From contig MU401493.1 of NCBI GenBank assembly GCA_022579005.1, positions 49,346 through 113,345 of the forward strand: a stretch of DNA of 64,000 bases. The letters run 5' to 3'. Positions 1 through 12,758 of the stretch are shown piece by piece. Both the position numbers and the translations under genes were made by a program. This stretch comes from Poronia punctata (Eukaryota; Ascomycota; Sordariomycetes; Xylariales; Xylariaceae). Positions within the stretch are counted from its first letter, which is position 1. Every line of letters begins with the position of its first letter. The notes below the pieces were generated by a model. The model did not search any database. It saw only the letters and a list, made by a program, of their open reading frames with translations, and was not told the DNA's origin.

Positions 1-2211
1 GTTGGGTTTGTATTTTCTTTTTTTTTTATTTTTTTTTTTTAAAATAACATACATTTATATATTGCTGCCTTTTTTCAAACCCCCCAAATAAAAACAACCC
101 CCCCCCCCCCCCCCCCCCCAAAAAAAAACACGTTCTAGTTCTAGACTAGGTACTCGAATATTTGCAACCTGTAGATACATATATACCTAACCTAGGTACC
201 TACTTGATCGGAATTACGTATTATGGGATTAAGGTAGGTACGGGTACGGGTACGGGTACGGTACGGCAAAAACGGGGAAAGGTAGGTAGGACTCAGGAGC
301 CGAGTCTACCCGTTTCAACTCTTCCTCTTAACTCTCTCTCTCTCTCTGTCTCCCGAGTCCCCATAAAGCCGACTTTCGCCGCTGCCGCTGCTGCTGTTGT
401 TAAATCTTTTTATTTCTTTGGCTTCGTTGGCAAGCAAATTGTGGATTTTACTTGCATGGTTCTCTTTTTTTTTCTGGGTCGATCATCGGCCCGTCTTTTC
501 GGCAATGTTTTGTAGACGTTAGTATCTGGAACCTAAGTTTGAACCTGAACCTTTTATGCATGTATGTATGTATGTATATATGTATGAAATGGGTTGGGTT
601 GCTTCCATGGTTGGGCTGGCTGGCTGGCTGGCTGTGGGAGAAAAGGGAAAGGAGGGAAATACCTACCTACCCTTTAAGCGCGGGCTTTTATAATATGATA
701 GTCTTGAGTTCCTCTCTGACCCATTTTAGGTTAATTAGTATTTTTATACAATAACAAAATCGTCGTCCATCTCCAAGTATGTAACCTAGATAGACAAGAG
801 CTCTGTAACTGTAAAGCCCGCGACGATCGCGTATATGTATATACAAAGTCCCGACATAATTGCATCTAGAGGTTAGATAGATACAGATAAAAAGTGACCC
901 GGGCATCATCGGGATTACAACAAGTCAAAAAGTGGCAAAATAGAAAAGAAAAGAATGACCCCCCATCTAGATAGATAGATAGGTAGATAACAAGCCCTCT
1001 TTTTACATCCCCATTTGAATGAACCCCTAACCTAACCGTTTCGGCTGGAATTCTTCCAGAATAAAAAACCGATGCAAGATGACGACGTTTTGTCTCTTTT
1101 GCCTTCGTTTTGGCTTCGGGGTACCGGTAGGGGTTTGTGATTTGTGACGTCGAAGGTATATTTTTTGGGGGGATCGTGTCGGAATTACATACCTATCTCT
1201 AAGATCTAATATTAGATAGGTAGGGAGATATATGCATCTCCTTGGCAAATAGTGAGTAGGTAAGGTTGGGAGCCGGTATCTACTTCAAAAAGGGGGGGGT
1301 TAAACGAAGAGTTGGTTCTTTAGGTAGTTCTCAAATAGGTACTCGACGATATATTTTATTATATTGGTAGCTTACGAACAAAAACTGCATCAATATTAAC
1401 CGTCCGTCTGAAGACCATACCTGTTTGAAGGGACATTCCTAACCTAGAGAAACATAGTTGCCCTGTCAACAACAATCTGTAGAGATAAATGAAGTGAACC
1501 CGACGTCATAAGTGAAATCTTGTTAAGAATATCGGGTACGAAAACTCCCAAGTAAGAATTCTCGTCGGACCTAGATATATAGACGCTCTATCGACAACCA
1601 AGATACAATAACACAAGCAAGCACCTTACTCAATTCACCCATTCTCAAACTCCAACTCGGAGGTCCACGAGCCCCCTAAGGACATTTTCCGCGCAAGATG
1701 GAGTTCTTGCGATGCCAAACGATCCCTACACTTGAAGGAAAGCATTGTCGACACAACCTAGAATCATCATCATGCGGTGCTCGTCGATTGTAATACACAT
1801 AATCTTCATATATGGGAACACCTGGGATTCGCACCGGTACTGTTAAGATCGTTTGAGAGTTTTGGATAGCGAACTATGCACGTGTGTAAAGAGGCCTCGG
1901 CACTTCAGGTCCTAGAACAGGTCAACTTAAGTTCCAGAAACGGGGGGTTAGATTACTAGACTTCCACAGCCATATATTATTCTTCAACACTTTGGAATAA
2001 GATAGCAAGATAAAACAAAGGGGAATATCGACGTTAACCATAAACAATACAAGAAAATGCTGCTTCCCGAATCGGCACCGCGCTAAGGCTATACATCCCT
2101 TTTCCCACCTAATACTCGCTGTGACCTAAGACTCCTTCACGATAGGGTCCCCTCTGTTTTCGATCATTACTTTATATACTCGAGACGCAACCCATTCCCA
2201 TAGCCTTCGTT
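1..2211. other. Gene-free left flank, homopolymer-rich
   Basis: No coding region could be supported here. The first 130 bases hold stacked homopolymers: T runs, a run of 22 C at 98-119 and an A run. A short GTACGG-type tandem repeat lies at about 236-266. AGGTAGG/CCTACCT-type short repeats are scattered (for example 661-670). The right end is the 3' flank of the DUF3074 gene on the minus strand. Short open frames here have no recognisable composition or family match. Confidence 0.6.
98..128. repeat. C22/A9 homopolymer pair
   Basis: A run of 22 C (98-119) is followed directly by nine A (120-128). Such runs are hypermutable and also error-prone in sequencing, so the exact length should be treated with caution. 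Confidence 0.85.
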
Positions 2212-4220
2212 TCACGAACTGCCATTACTGAGCTTGAGATCCACATCCTTATCAGTTACCACCCTTCTGAGGCTTCCGGGTCCCGAATCGACTGTGGTCT
2301 CGTCCCCTTGGGAAACCTCGACGCCTTCACGTCCTAGTCTGGCAACAAGCTTCGTATTCATCGTCTGTAGCTGACCGACTTGCTCGGTAAGGATCTCGAT
2401 CTCCTTCCGAGCGACGTCCCTCTCTGCGCGGACCTTCTGAAGTTCAAGAGCAATATTCGCCTTTTCTTCGCGTTCGACCTGCTTGCGTCTGCGCTCTTCC
2501 GCCTTCTTCTCCTCGTTTGCTCGCTTTGCCTCGAGCTTCTTGCGTTCTCGCTGGTACTTCTCTTCCTGTTTCGCCATCGCGCGCTCGTGTTTCTCCTGTA
2601 ACTTCTGTAGCGCCTGTTCGTCGCGCTGCGTCTCGTTGTTCTTCTTGGCTAGAGCGCGCTCTTGCGCTCGCTCGAGCTTCTCTTCCATCTTGCGACGGCG
2701 GTCCTCCAACTTCTTGAGCTCTTTCTCATGATGTGAAGAGCGCCGAGTAGTAGAATCCATAGAGTGAACGGATTCGGCTGACTTGTTGCCGCCGCCCGTG
2801 CTCACGGATGGAGACGGCTCTTTACTTAACTGTTCGGTTGCCTGGGCGTCCTCTACGGTGTCGCAGCTGTGAAAACTGTGAGTAGAAGAGTCGTCGTCGG
2901 ATACGTAGGGTGACGAAGTATCAGACTCGGTGGCCGTTCCCAGTAATCGGGAGGCTGCTGCGGAGGCTACACCGAGAGCTCCAGAAACCACGCCATAAAC
3001 CCCGCCTGGCCCTGGCAACTTCTCGGCATCTTCATCGGCAGTAATAGGACGTGGTTTCTCTGGACCATTGTCAATCCGCCTCTCGTGGGAGTCGACCAAG
3101 ATCTCGCCAGTCGCGGGTGACGGGTCGGCCCCCGATGCTTTTTCGTCTTGGGCATCCTCGTCGCCTTGTTCTAGTAGTTTTTCAAACTCGCTAGATGATA
3201 TCCATTGGAAGAATTTGTTGGCGTCATTGGATATTCCTGGCGGGGTACCCCTCTCAATCATGAAACGGGGCACGCTACCCCCCGGATCACTGCGGGTGAT
3301 CATTACCCACTCGATAATAGTTTCAGCTTCTTCATTTTCTCCCGTACCGTCAAGGGCATTTTCCTGGCCCCCATTATCGCCGTCTACGGACGGCCGTACC
3401 TTGCGTGGAGGCTTATCAACTTTGAGCTCACGGATGAATTCTACCGACTCGTATGTTCCTCGAATGAACCCTTGCCGTTGCGGACATTCGGGATGAGTGC
3501 ATGGCTTGGATACAAGCATGTAGTACCTCGACTGGCTCTGCGGTACCGCCGACGTGTCGGAGCTAAGACATAAAGTGACGAAGTCGCGTGGTGTGGCCGG
3601 ACCTGGAAACCTTGCTGATAGCTGATAGACTAAGCGATCGAGTTAGACAAGCTGCCATAGATCAAGCCGGAGCGCTTAATAGAAAAGGTACTGTACTTAC
3701 TTTCCATCTTTCCGCAGCCGTCAACAGTCTGTTGGACAACTCTCTTATCGGCACCCAAGCCCCTAATCTTCCCGTCGCCAGGCTCTCCCTGGACCTTGAG
3801 GCTCTCGGCAAACTCCCTCTCCATACCACTCTTCCACCTGTCGAAGCTGAGGCCCTCGTGGACGCTGCGCCTCGCAAACCACGCGCCCTTTCCATCCTTG
3901 GCGGATAGCTTGTACACATTTATGCCTAGTGGGTTATCGCGCGAATTGACCTTGACATCTTTCCATTCTTTCCGCAGCTCACGAGCCCGGTTGGCCGAGT
4001 CCTCAGCTCGACCGGGTAGGGAAATGGGCTTCTCTGAATCGGTGGCGGCTCTCGGTCTTCCCGTCTTCTGTGATTCCTCCTTAAGAGACACTGGGATGGA
4101 GTCGATCAAGCAATATGCGTCGCTAAATATGTCCGCTATTAGAGTTTTATGGTCTTCTTTAGCGAATGATTCCCAGTCTGTCGGACCTAGCGCCTTGAAC
4201 GCTTCGTGGGAGTTGGACAT
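2212..4220 (-). CDS. DUF3074 START-like domain protein with C-terminal coiled coil
   Basis: Two exons, 4220-3701 and 3629-2212, give 645 residues. The 71 bp intron has donor GTAAGT and acceptor CTTAG; the join reads GKM-E-I-YQLSARFPGP, which restores the family sequence. The start is the ATG at 4220, because the open frame further upstream opens only with GTG. Residues about 60-260 match the fungal DUF3074 family, a START-like (helix-grip) fold thought to bind lipids or other hydrophobic ligands; the signatures GAWFARRSVHEG, PATPRDFVTL and GFIRGTYESVEFIRE are visible. Residues about 210-470 are acidic, low-complexity linker. Residues about 473-605 are a Glu/Lys/Arg-rich coiled coil. No signal peptide or membrane segment is evident. 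The function is unknown in detail; a role in membrane or lipid contact is inference from the fold. Confidence 0.87.
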
Positions 4221-6762
4221 CTTGTCGCCCACGTAGTGGTATATAATAGATCTATCTTTATTGTCAAGCGTGGCTGATTCTTTGGGTAGGATCGAACTTT
4301 AGAACGAATCGTGCGGGCGCTTGTTTGTTTCAGAGGTCACAAGAGGCGAAGTTAAAGGGACGTAGGAATGTGTTTGCTAGCTAAACATGTAGGTTCGACT
4401 ATCTAATGCAAGCCTTGAAGCAGCAGCACGCCAACGGGTTTGGTATTTATTCAGAGGGCTGAGCCTTGTCGTTTAAAGGATCGTTTAGATAGGCCAAGGT
4501 CCAATCGTCAGTTCCTGTACGTGTCCACGTAGGTTATTCAGCACATGGGTGGTCGGCGGTCGCACACAGAGGGAGGATGTTGGGGGTTGCAGGTACAGGC
4601 AGTAATGCTGTCCAACACATGTACTTGGCAGGTACAACCATATTCATGTTGCGATCATACGATGTCCTTGGATTTCAAAGTCCTCCCCATGTTCAGATGC
4701 TGGTGCTGTTGGACTCAGTTACAAAAGGCATGTATGTGTACGGGTAGACATTTTGATGATTACGTCACTAGGTGAAAACGCTCCGTTTCCATTTATTCAG
4801 CCAATAGAATTGCAGCGCTAGGCTCAATCTAATAAGGATATAGGTTAGATCAGGTCCAATGAATGCTTGACGAAGATGGGACCCTACCAATCTAGGAAGG
4901 CACCGGGGCCCCGCTTGCCATGTTAGTGATAGTCCTATTATTTACCTACGTCAGACTTCAAATATTGAAGTTGAATATTCTTGACATCTGCGGTCAAGGA
5001 CGAGACTCGTCGCTTCCGAATGACCCGGGGCATTGACACGGAATTGCGGTCCCAGGGGGATCTCGCCTAGGAGGTACTTACTCGTAATAACTTCCTGCGG
5101 CACCGAGTGGAAGTTGTATGGAAACCCGTAATTTCCAACAATGCACACACCTCGAGGAGTGCCCCGGCATTAAGATCCGAGAGTCGACAGGACACGACGA
5201 CTTGACACTAATTATTCCCAGCTCTGCGGGTGTTAAACCTCGTCGGTTGCTTCTGTAACTTGGCTTCCCTCCCTACTACATGTATGTAACTTTGACCTGA
5301 ATTCGCTTGACCAAGCTCAAGGGTTCAAGGGTCCAAGGTATCACCTGTAGACAACATCAGGTAGACTAGACCTTTGTCGTTAACAGCGTTGAAGCCGAGT
5401 TCCTCGCCGTTATTGACAACTGCCGACTGATAGATGGGTGGCCACTTCTGAGACAACCATATCGTCTTATAGATGCTTTTTTATGGCCACAAACTCTGAT
5501 TCAGCAGTTCGACACTCGCGCACTGACTGTATTCACCATTACCTGGAAAAAGTGAGTAGATTGGGGAGGTAAATCCCCTAGTACCCGATGTGTTACATTC
5601 AGACTATACGTACACACCAACAAGGCCAAGACAGACTTTTGAACCGGCGCCCACGTGGCCGAGTCCGATATAATCAGCATGTCGCCTGGGATATATAATA
5701 GTACGCGTCGGAACTGTGCTTAGGATCGCGTCGCAAACTGAAATGTGTTTCCGGTTGTGATAAGAAGCCAGGAGGGGTAGCGCAATCGATGAAGTACCAA
5801 ACTCTGCACGCGGCCCGCATAATCCCGCGATATCTAGTTCGACAGAGGCGGCGTAGGGTAATTCAAAGTCAACCCCAACCTGTCCCCGGACTGCTGAGCT
5901 TAGGCGATCAATTTACATAATACAAGCTACTACAATTGAGTCTTCTAGGATGACCAAATCCGCAGTCGGGTCACCTCTTCGCCGTACTACTTTAGGACCT
6001 CGTTTCTGGCACTTATTTTATTTACACTTTAGTCAGTTGGCTTATCAAAGAGTCACTACATACGTGGTCAGAAGAGAAGGTGCCGGGCTTTCTTAGCGTT
6101 GGTTTGCCTGCCTCACATGACGGTAAGGCGGTGTTACATACAAGGTGTTGAGACTCACTTCCAACTGATATACCCTAATATATTAACCTAGCCGGATCAG
6201 GTTCTATAAGTTAGCCATGGGATTACGATGCGGAGTGTGAGTCTTGTTTAGTCCTTGCAATCGGCTGGCAAGATGGGTGATGAATAAGGCCAGGGTCCAA
6301 CATGTTGGTAACCTGTGGGGCCCACGCAACCTCTAGCCGTGGTGAAGATCACTCAATCATGGCTGGAATGCGAGCAGTAGAAGAGAGGTCAGCTTGAAAC
6401 ACTATCATGTCATTGTATTTTACGTCCTTGCCTTTGTTCTTTGCATATTACTTGTTGGTCCGTCTGGATGTCGCGTTTCGTGTCACTGATATATTCACAC
6501 AGAACATTCCCACGAGAACATGCCACCCGATAGACTCTTTATTGTCAGGCCAAATAGTCCAAATGACCTCCCGTACGCCTAGCTGACTCCAAGAGAACAG
6601 CTTAGTTGCTGTCTATAAGTATGCGCGGTTGGCCCCGCTCTTCCCTATGAGAGACCAAGAACGTTCTTTCATCATACTCCATTATCAACGCCATAGTATA
6701 AGTAGTACCTTGACAGCAGTATCAGTACAATATAGTTATCAGCACCCACGTCGACTTACACG
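4221..6762. other. Intergenic, divergent promoter region of DUF3074 and chitinase genes
   Basis: About 2.5 kb between two divergently transcribed genes. No open frame longer than about 76 codons has a plausible composition, and no transposon or RNA gene was recognised. It should contain both promoters; TATA-like sequence lies close to the chitinase start. Confidence 0.6.
6697..6702 (+). promoter_or_regulatory. Possible TATA box of chitinase gene
   Basis: TATAAG lies 61 bases upstream of the chitinase ATG at 6763. A second CTATAAG lies at about 6613. Spacing would give a 5' leader of roughly 30 bases from the nearer site, short but plausible. Position and motif are the only evidence. Confidence 0.35.
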
Positions 6763-8425
6763 ATGATCTTCCGGCGAAGCCTTGCTTGGGCTATCGCCCT
6801 TAGCTCTACTACAGTACAATGTCTTGCAAAGCAGAGCTTTCGAAGTACTGTATACATTGACCAGTAAGTTACACTTGACAATGTCGTTGTCGCACCCCAT
6901 CTAATATGCTTTCTCCAAAGATATCATCCTAATATATCCTTCACGATTGACTATACCGGAATCACGCACGCCATCATGGCTTTTGCCGACCCGTTGGCTT
7001 TCATGGACGAGAAAAATTTCCCAACGCCCCCGCTTATGAATGTCAGCGATGTACGGAAAGTTTTTGAAAATGGCACCAAGATAGGTGTGGCTCTTGGTGG
7101 ATGGGGACCATTGTCTACAAACTTCGGCTACGTCTCGACAAAAGAAAACCGGACTATTTTCGCGAAAAATCTCGCGAGCTGGGTAAACAAAAACGGCTAT
7201 GACTTCGTTGGTAAGTTGTCATGTAAAGAGAAACAGTCGGCTCGACAGTATCCTCATCTCCCTTCCTTGCCTCATGTGTCACGTTGGAGCACCAAGGCTA
7301 ACAGTACATCCTAGATATTGACTGGGAGTATCCTGGTGGGAACGGGGCTGAAACCCCCATAAACGGTACAAGGGAAATTGAAGACCTCCCTTTGTTCTTG
7401 TGTTCAATCAGAGACGCGCTAGGAAAGAAGAACTCGACCGGAGATAATGGCATCAGTCTTGCTGTGGCCGGTACTGAAGCAGGCATGCTTGCTTTTCAGA
7501 ACTCCATTCAGACCAAGCCCGTATGGGATAGTATTGATTTCATTACGGTGATGGCATACGATCTGGTCAATCGAGTTAGCAATGCCACTGGCCATCATTC
7601 CGACGTAAAGGGATCCAAGTTGGCGGTACAGTATGCAACCCCATACTCCTTTTCCCCTATTCTCGGTGTTGGGTTGTGCTCTCGCTCTGCTATGAATATT
7701 AACACATTTGTCCCTACAGGAGATATCTTGACCTCGGCCTGGCGCCAGAGAAGATCAACCTCGGATATACGTTTTACGCCAAATGGTTCCAGACCGCTGG
7801 CCCTTGCAACGGCACCCAGCTCCCTATCGGATGTCCCATAATGAAGGCACAAACAGACAATGGAACCGACACATACGCGAGCGGCGTCTTGACATTTGAG
7901 CCCCGCTACTTGAATAAAACATACCCCATCGACACCCAGTCGTTGCAGGTATCCCCAGACGGTACTTGCGGGTATAAGGACAGCAATATCCTTACCAACT
8001 ACAAATGTGGCGAGCCGTATTGCTGCTCCGACTATGGATTTTGCGGCGACACAAAGGATCACTGCATCCCCAACTGTCAGGCAGGATACGGCAGGTGCGA
8101 CGGACCGGATGTTGTCGCGTCCTTCCAGCGTGCACAGCACGGTTTCACGACCGACGTAGAGAACGGCGCGTTATGGTACTTGGATACCGCTGTTACGCCG
8201 CACATGTTCTGGACATGGGAGAACAATATCATCATGACCCGCAAGTACGACGATATTGTCAACAACATGACGCTGGGAGGTGTGTCGGGCTGGTCACTTG
8301 GTGAGGATAGTTTCAACTGGGAACATGTGGGCATTATGGGGCAGATGGCCATGATGCGGCAATCCAGTCAGCCGGTGCAAGCCCAGGACCCGGATGACGA
8401 AAATGCTTGCGGGAACGAGGCCTAG
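6763..8425 (+). CDS. Secreted GH18 chitinase with CBM18 inserted in the barrel
   Basis: Four exons, 6763-6863, 6921-7210, 7315-7630 and 7720-8425, give 470 residues; all three introns have GTAAGT/GTATGC donors and AG acceptors and each join keeps frame. Residues 1-22 form a signal peptide, so the product is extracellular or wall-bound. The GH18 catalytic motif DxxDxDxE is intact: D128, D131, D133 and E135, with E135 the expected proton donor. The MAYD segment (M210-D213), whose Tyr and Asp line the active site in the family, is present. Residues about 317-362 are a hevein-like chitin-binding module (CBM18) with eight cysteines, placed before the last barrel strands; the barrel then resumes and includes the SGWSLGEDS strand. 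Endo-hydrolysis of chitin during wall remodelling, nutrition or attack on other fungi is the likely role. The divergent neighbour suggests no functional link. Confidence 0.93.
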
Positions 8426-9268
8426 GAAGGATGCGTGTAGTTGAGAATAAGGTATTGCTAGAATAGTGAGTGCCATTCAACTATGTTAAGTTGTATACCG
8501 TTGGGCGATGTATTCTTAGCAGAGTTTTGAATATAATCATCCTCTAACCTAACCTCACCTATCCTACTGCACACAGTTATTATAGTAGGTAAACTGATTT
8601 AACTGTCATCATTCGACCTTGAGACGTAGACTGACGCAGCATCGTTGTTCCAACTTCTCTAATGACCATTAAGTCTGTATAGTGTGAAACGAGATTCGCC
8701 TGGAATTCCTAGTAAAGCGTAGCTAACCATACAACCCAAAGCCATGGAAGAGCGCAACATATCCAGTCACGGACTCACGGTCAGCTCCAGGAGACGTTGT
8801 TAAGTCGAGGGGTACAGGGGCTACCCTGTAGGACTTAAAAACATATTCACAAGAATACAGTACGTGGCGTACCCTATAAAGTATCCGCGCACGGTAGGAC
8901 CAGGCTGAATATTGCACTATTACCGTACAGCAAAGTGCGGGTTAATACCTAAAAGGTCCCTATACTTGGAGGGGCAAAGGCTTGTTGTATTATGCAAGGC
9001 GGGCATTCCTATCAACTGACAACCACGCACATGCATTCCAAATGACGTGCCACTATTTCCGAACCGCACATGGTGAATCAGTTCATCGCCGGTCCGATTG
9101 ATTAAGCTTTCACCAATGACTTGTGCCTCAGCTCTTTACTGTATCGGCGTGCCATGTTTGTTTTCTAGCATTGTGTCTACCTCTACTGCCCCCTAGCTCG
9201 CCTGCCCTCTCGCAGCCGGCCATGGTTGACACGTAACCGCTATCGCATCTCCAGCTATCAACGGGCCA
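8426..9268. other. Intergenic between chitinase and PXA gene
   Basis: About 840 bases that should hold the 3' end of the chitinase transcript and the promoter of the PXA-domain gene. No convincing open frame, tRNA or repeat was seen. Confidence 0.6.
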
Positions 9269-12200
9269 ATGGCTGTAGCAACACCACCTGTTCCTTCAAT
9301 AGGTGGCTCTCTTTCCACGAACCCGACGAGTCCTGAAAACGACACGACAAATCCCAACACGGCAAACTCTTCGAATACGGACAGATCTTCTCCGTTTGGA
9401 GCTGTTGAGGCGGCGTCAGCTTCCCAAGCCCAGCGACGCGCGCCGCGACCTGCACCGACCGATTTCCTATCCGACAGGGCCACGGCCGCCCTAATCCGAC
9501 GCACCCTATGCGGCCGCAATCAGGCCGACAGGGGAAATAGTTCGCCTACGCCCATCCAAGACTTATTGCCGCCCCTCACGAGCCGGAACGATGTCGACCT
9601 ACAGCTTTATGCTCTGATATCTATCGTACTCCGAGAATTTGTACAGAACTGGTACAATAAAATTACGCCGGACGAGACGTTTGTGGCCGAGATCGTTCAG
9701 CTCATTGCTCATTGCACTCGCGCATTGGAACAAAGGCTACGCAAAGTCGACCTACAAAGCTTGCTTTTTGACGAGCTACCAGAGCTTATTATAGCGCATG
9801 TTCGAGGTCGGTACTCGGAATTCCTCTGCGGCTTCGAGATTTGGAAAACCTGGTTCGTGAGAGCTAACACGCCGTAGCTTACCGGATTGCTACCAGCACG
9901 GCCGCCAGACCTCCACTTGAAGTAGACGGCCACGATGTATATCACTCCCTCTGCCCCCTACCGGCTCTGTCGCCAGTTCCACGACCGGGTGACGCAGCGA
10001 GTATTCAAGCTCAAGAGGATAATGAGAGTGCATATCGCCAACTACTAGTTCAGGGTGTTCTTGCTGTTTTGCTTCCGACGGAGGATCTGGAGAATGATTG
10101 CTTGACCTCTCTGGTCGAGCAGATTCTGTCGGAAATGGTGATGGGCAACCTTCTCATAGCTAAGCTCTCCGAGCCCTGGCTTGTATGGGAGGTCCTGATA
10201 ATGGTTACGAGATTGGCACATAGGAAGCCTAGTCCTGACGACATCGATAGCACGTCAGCCAACGCAGAGTCGGACAATGCGCCCAGGTTGGTCGCCGACA
10301 GCAAGCAGGCCTGGTCTATCACCCAGATATTCTGGTTGATCGTGCACTGGATCTTCCTGATAGTGGGAATCTTACGTGCAGCTTTTAGTGCCATTGTTCT
10401 CTCGCCCTCGCTACCTCCAAGGACCCAGCAAGCTGGCACACATGCCGTGGGGAATGCGAATCCCAAAACAGCGGGAGCCTCGCCATATGGGAATGAAGCG
10501 CCAACGCAGCCTATCGGGGTCCCTCTCATCGACTTTCACTTATGGCGGTGTATAGGACTCATCATAGAAATAGAGGCACGTATGCCTTGGCTCCAAGGAA
10601 TGCTCTCCATGATGCAATGGGTTGCTATAAGAGGACCGGGCAGATTGGCCATGTTTGATGGAACACTGGATAGGTAGGTGAAGTATAATCTCTTATCTTT
10701 ATGAGCCACCAATCCACTGCAACCCGTTTTCCCGGCCCAAGGAACCTAATTGGCACATCACGAGCCCGAGATTCTTAGTGTTGGTTTCCCTCCCCCCTTT
10801 TCTTCTTCTTCTTTCCTGTTATTCTATAATGCATGACAGTTTGGTCACTTTTCGGCGTGCGGTAGTGTATGGAAATGCGGCTGCCCAAGCGGGCGAAAAA
10901 CGGTGATATGACAAGACAAGGGCAACATGGGCAACATGGGCAGCATGAGCAGCATGGGAGCGGCAAAGTTTCTGCTGTGACACCCTATAGCGTCTCACGT
11001 GGCGTTCTGGAAAATCAACGTGCAGCACATGCACCCACTTCCCCTCTTACCGGCGCCGCTTGGACACGCCGGAGCATTGACCAATCGCCGCTGGATCCTC
11101 AGCGTTTCTCGTGCTTGGTGCCGTACGATGGAAGACGCGGGGCTGACCGGCATCCACCAACCATCCGGAAGCCCCATTTACGCGCCCAACTCGCACGCCT
11201 GCAGGCGCTTTCCCTTCTCGTGCTTGTCTTGTCTCACACGGGCTTGGGACTCGAGTCGACATGCACTAGTGGCGTTCTAGGGCACTTTATCCTTCCTTCT
11301 ATCAGTGCCCAAGTGGTGACCTTGTCTTGGGGCCGCTCTCCCTCGTTGGTGTCCCCCTACCCTTGCAGGTATTGTTCTACAATGGCAATATTTGTTTTGC
11401 GAATGGGACATTACTTGAGTCCATCAGATCTTTCAACTTGGAGAAACTCCATTGTCGGAAGTGATCCGGTACAGAAGTTGATTAGGAGAAAGCCGGTTCT
11501 AGAAAGTACCAACGTCATGGGCATCCCTTGCAAGGGCTTGGACTTAAATTGTCTGTTAGCCCTGCCGTTGTCCAATGCTATGCTATGCATGCAGCTGCCC
11601 GGTACCTACTTGCCCTCTCAGCCTTGAACCTTGATACCATTACTATGGCCCGGCGCGGTTATAGTGCACCGGTAATAAGGCACTGTGCACAGTGAGTGTT
11701 ACAGGGTCGCAAAACCCAGAGGCTCTGTCCAAGGGGTCGGTCTATTGACATGCTCACAACAGTCGGGCCTCGGTACCTGGCTGTACTCGGTCTCGAGGCT
11801 ACAGACTATGTTATCTTTCACCACCATTACTACTGCCCGGGCAAATTATTTCATCCGGCGTTGCATCCACGAAGCCGCGATTGCAACATTGTCGGTGCAT
11901 TTCCAAGGAAATCCAATCGGCCCAATTTGATATCGGGTTGACCGAAAGGATGCAAGCGTCGCCATGTCGCAAATGACATGCAACGCTACCTGCTCTTCTA
12001 TCTACCAGTATAGGTGGTAAAATACAGCACAGCGTTGATGGGGGACGCATGTACTCGGATTTCCATCGCTTCAAGATTACTCCGACTCCTACGATGTGTT
12101 TCAATTCCTATCTCCAATCCCATGGTCGGGATCCATACCTACCTGAACATCTGCCTATCTATTCTATCCATCTTTCCATCTCCCCATTCTCTGAAATCCC

Positions 12201-12709
12201 ATTTCCGATCACAGCCGATCAAATATAGTCCTAGACGATATAACCAACAACAAGAAACGGCGTACTAACGTGGTATTTTATAGAATGATGTCGCATTACA
12301 TCCACACCCATGTCTTAAATCCCGACCGTCTGCCCCCACTCCTTGGAGCGATCCGCGCCGCTCTGTTTCCGAATAATGCCCCGGGCGTGTCGAGCCTAAA
12401 ACCCCCCTCATCCGACGAGCAGCTGGCGGCCTTGCGTCGCAGATGCGCTAGTGCCATTTGGGCACTTGTCCCGAAGGGGGTGGGAGGGTTATATTACGGT
12501 ACAATCACCTGGCCTTCTTTCATCATGACCACCACCGACACACAGCCCGGTCCGCCCGGTATCAGCCGAAATGATGATAATAATAATAACAAGGCTGATG
12601 ATGATGATGATGATGATGATGACAACAACAACTTCACCGGTGGTGAAGTTTCTACCCCACATACAAATGCAACGTTGTCTTCTTCTTCTTCAAGAAAAGG
12701 ACGACAACT

Positions 12710-12758
<49 letters not shown>

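Noticed and set aside
236..266. GTACGG tandem repeat as a telomere or subtelomere sign
   Set aside because: The unit is not the TTAGGG telomere repeat and only about four copies occur.
4221..4232. Upstream GTG start for the DUF3074 protein
   Set aside because: Nuclear fungal genes start at ATG; the ATG at 4220 matches the expected N terminus of the family.
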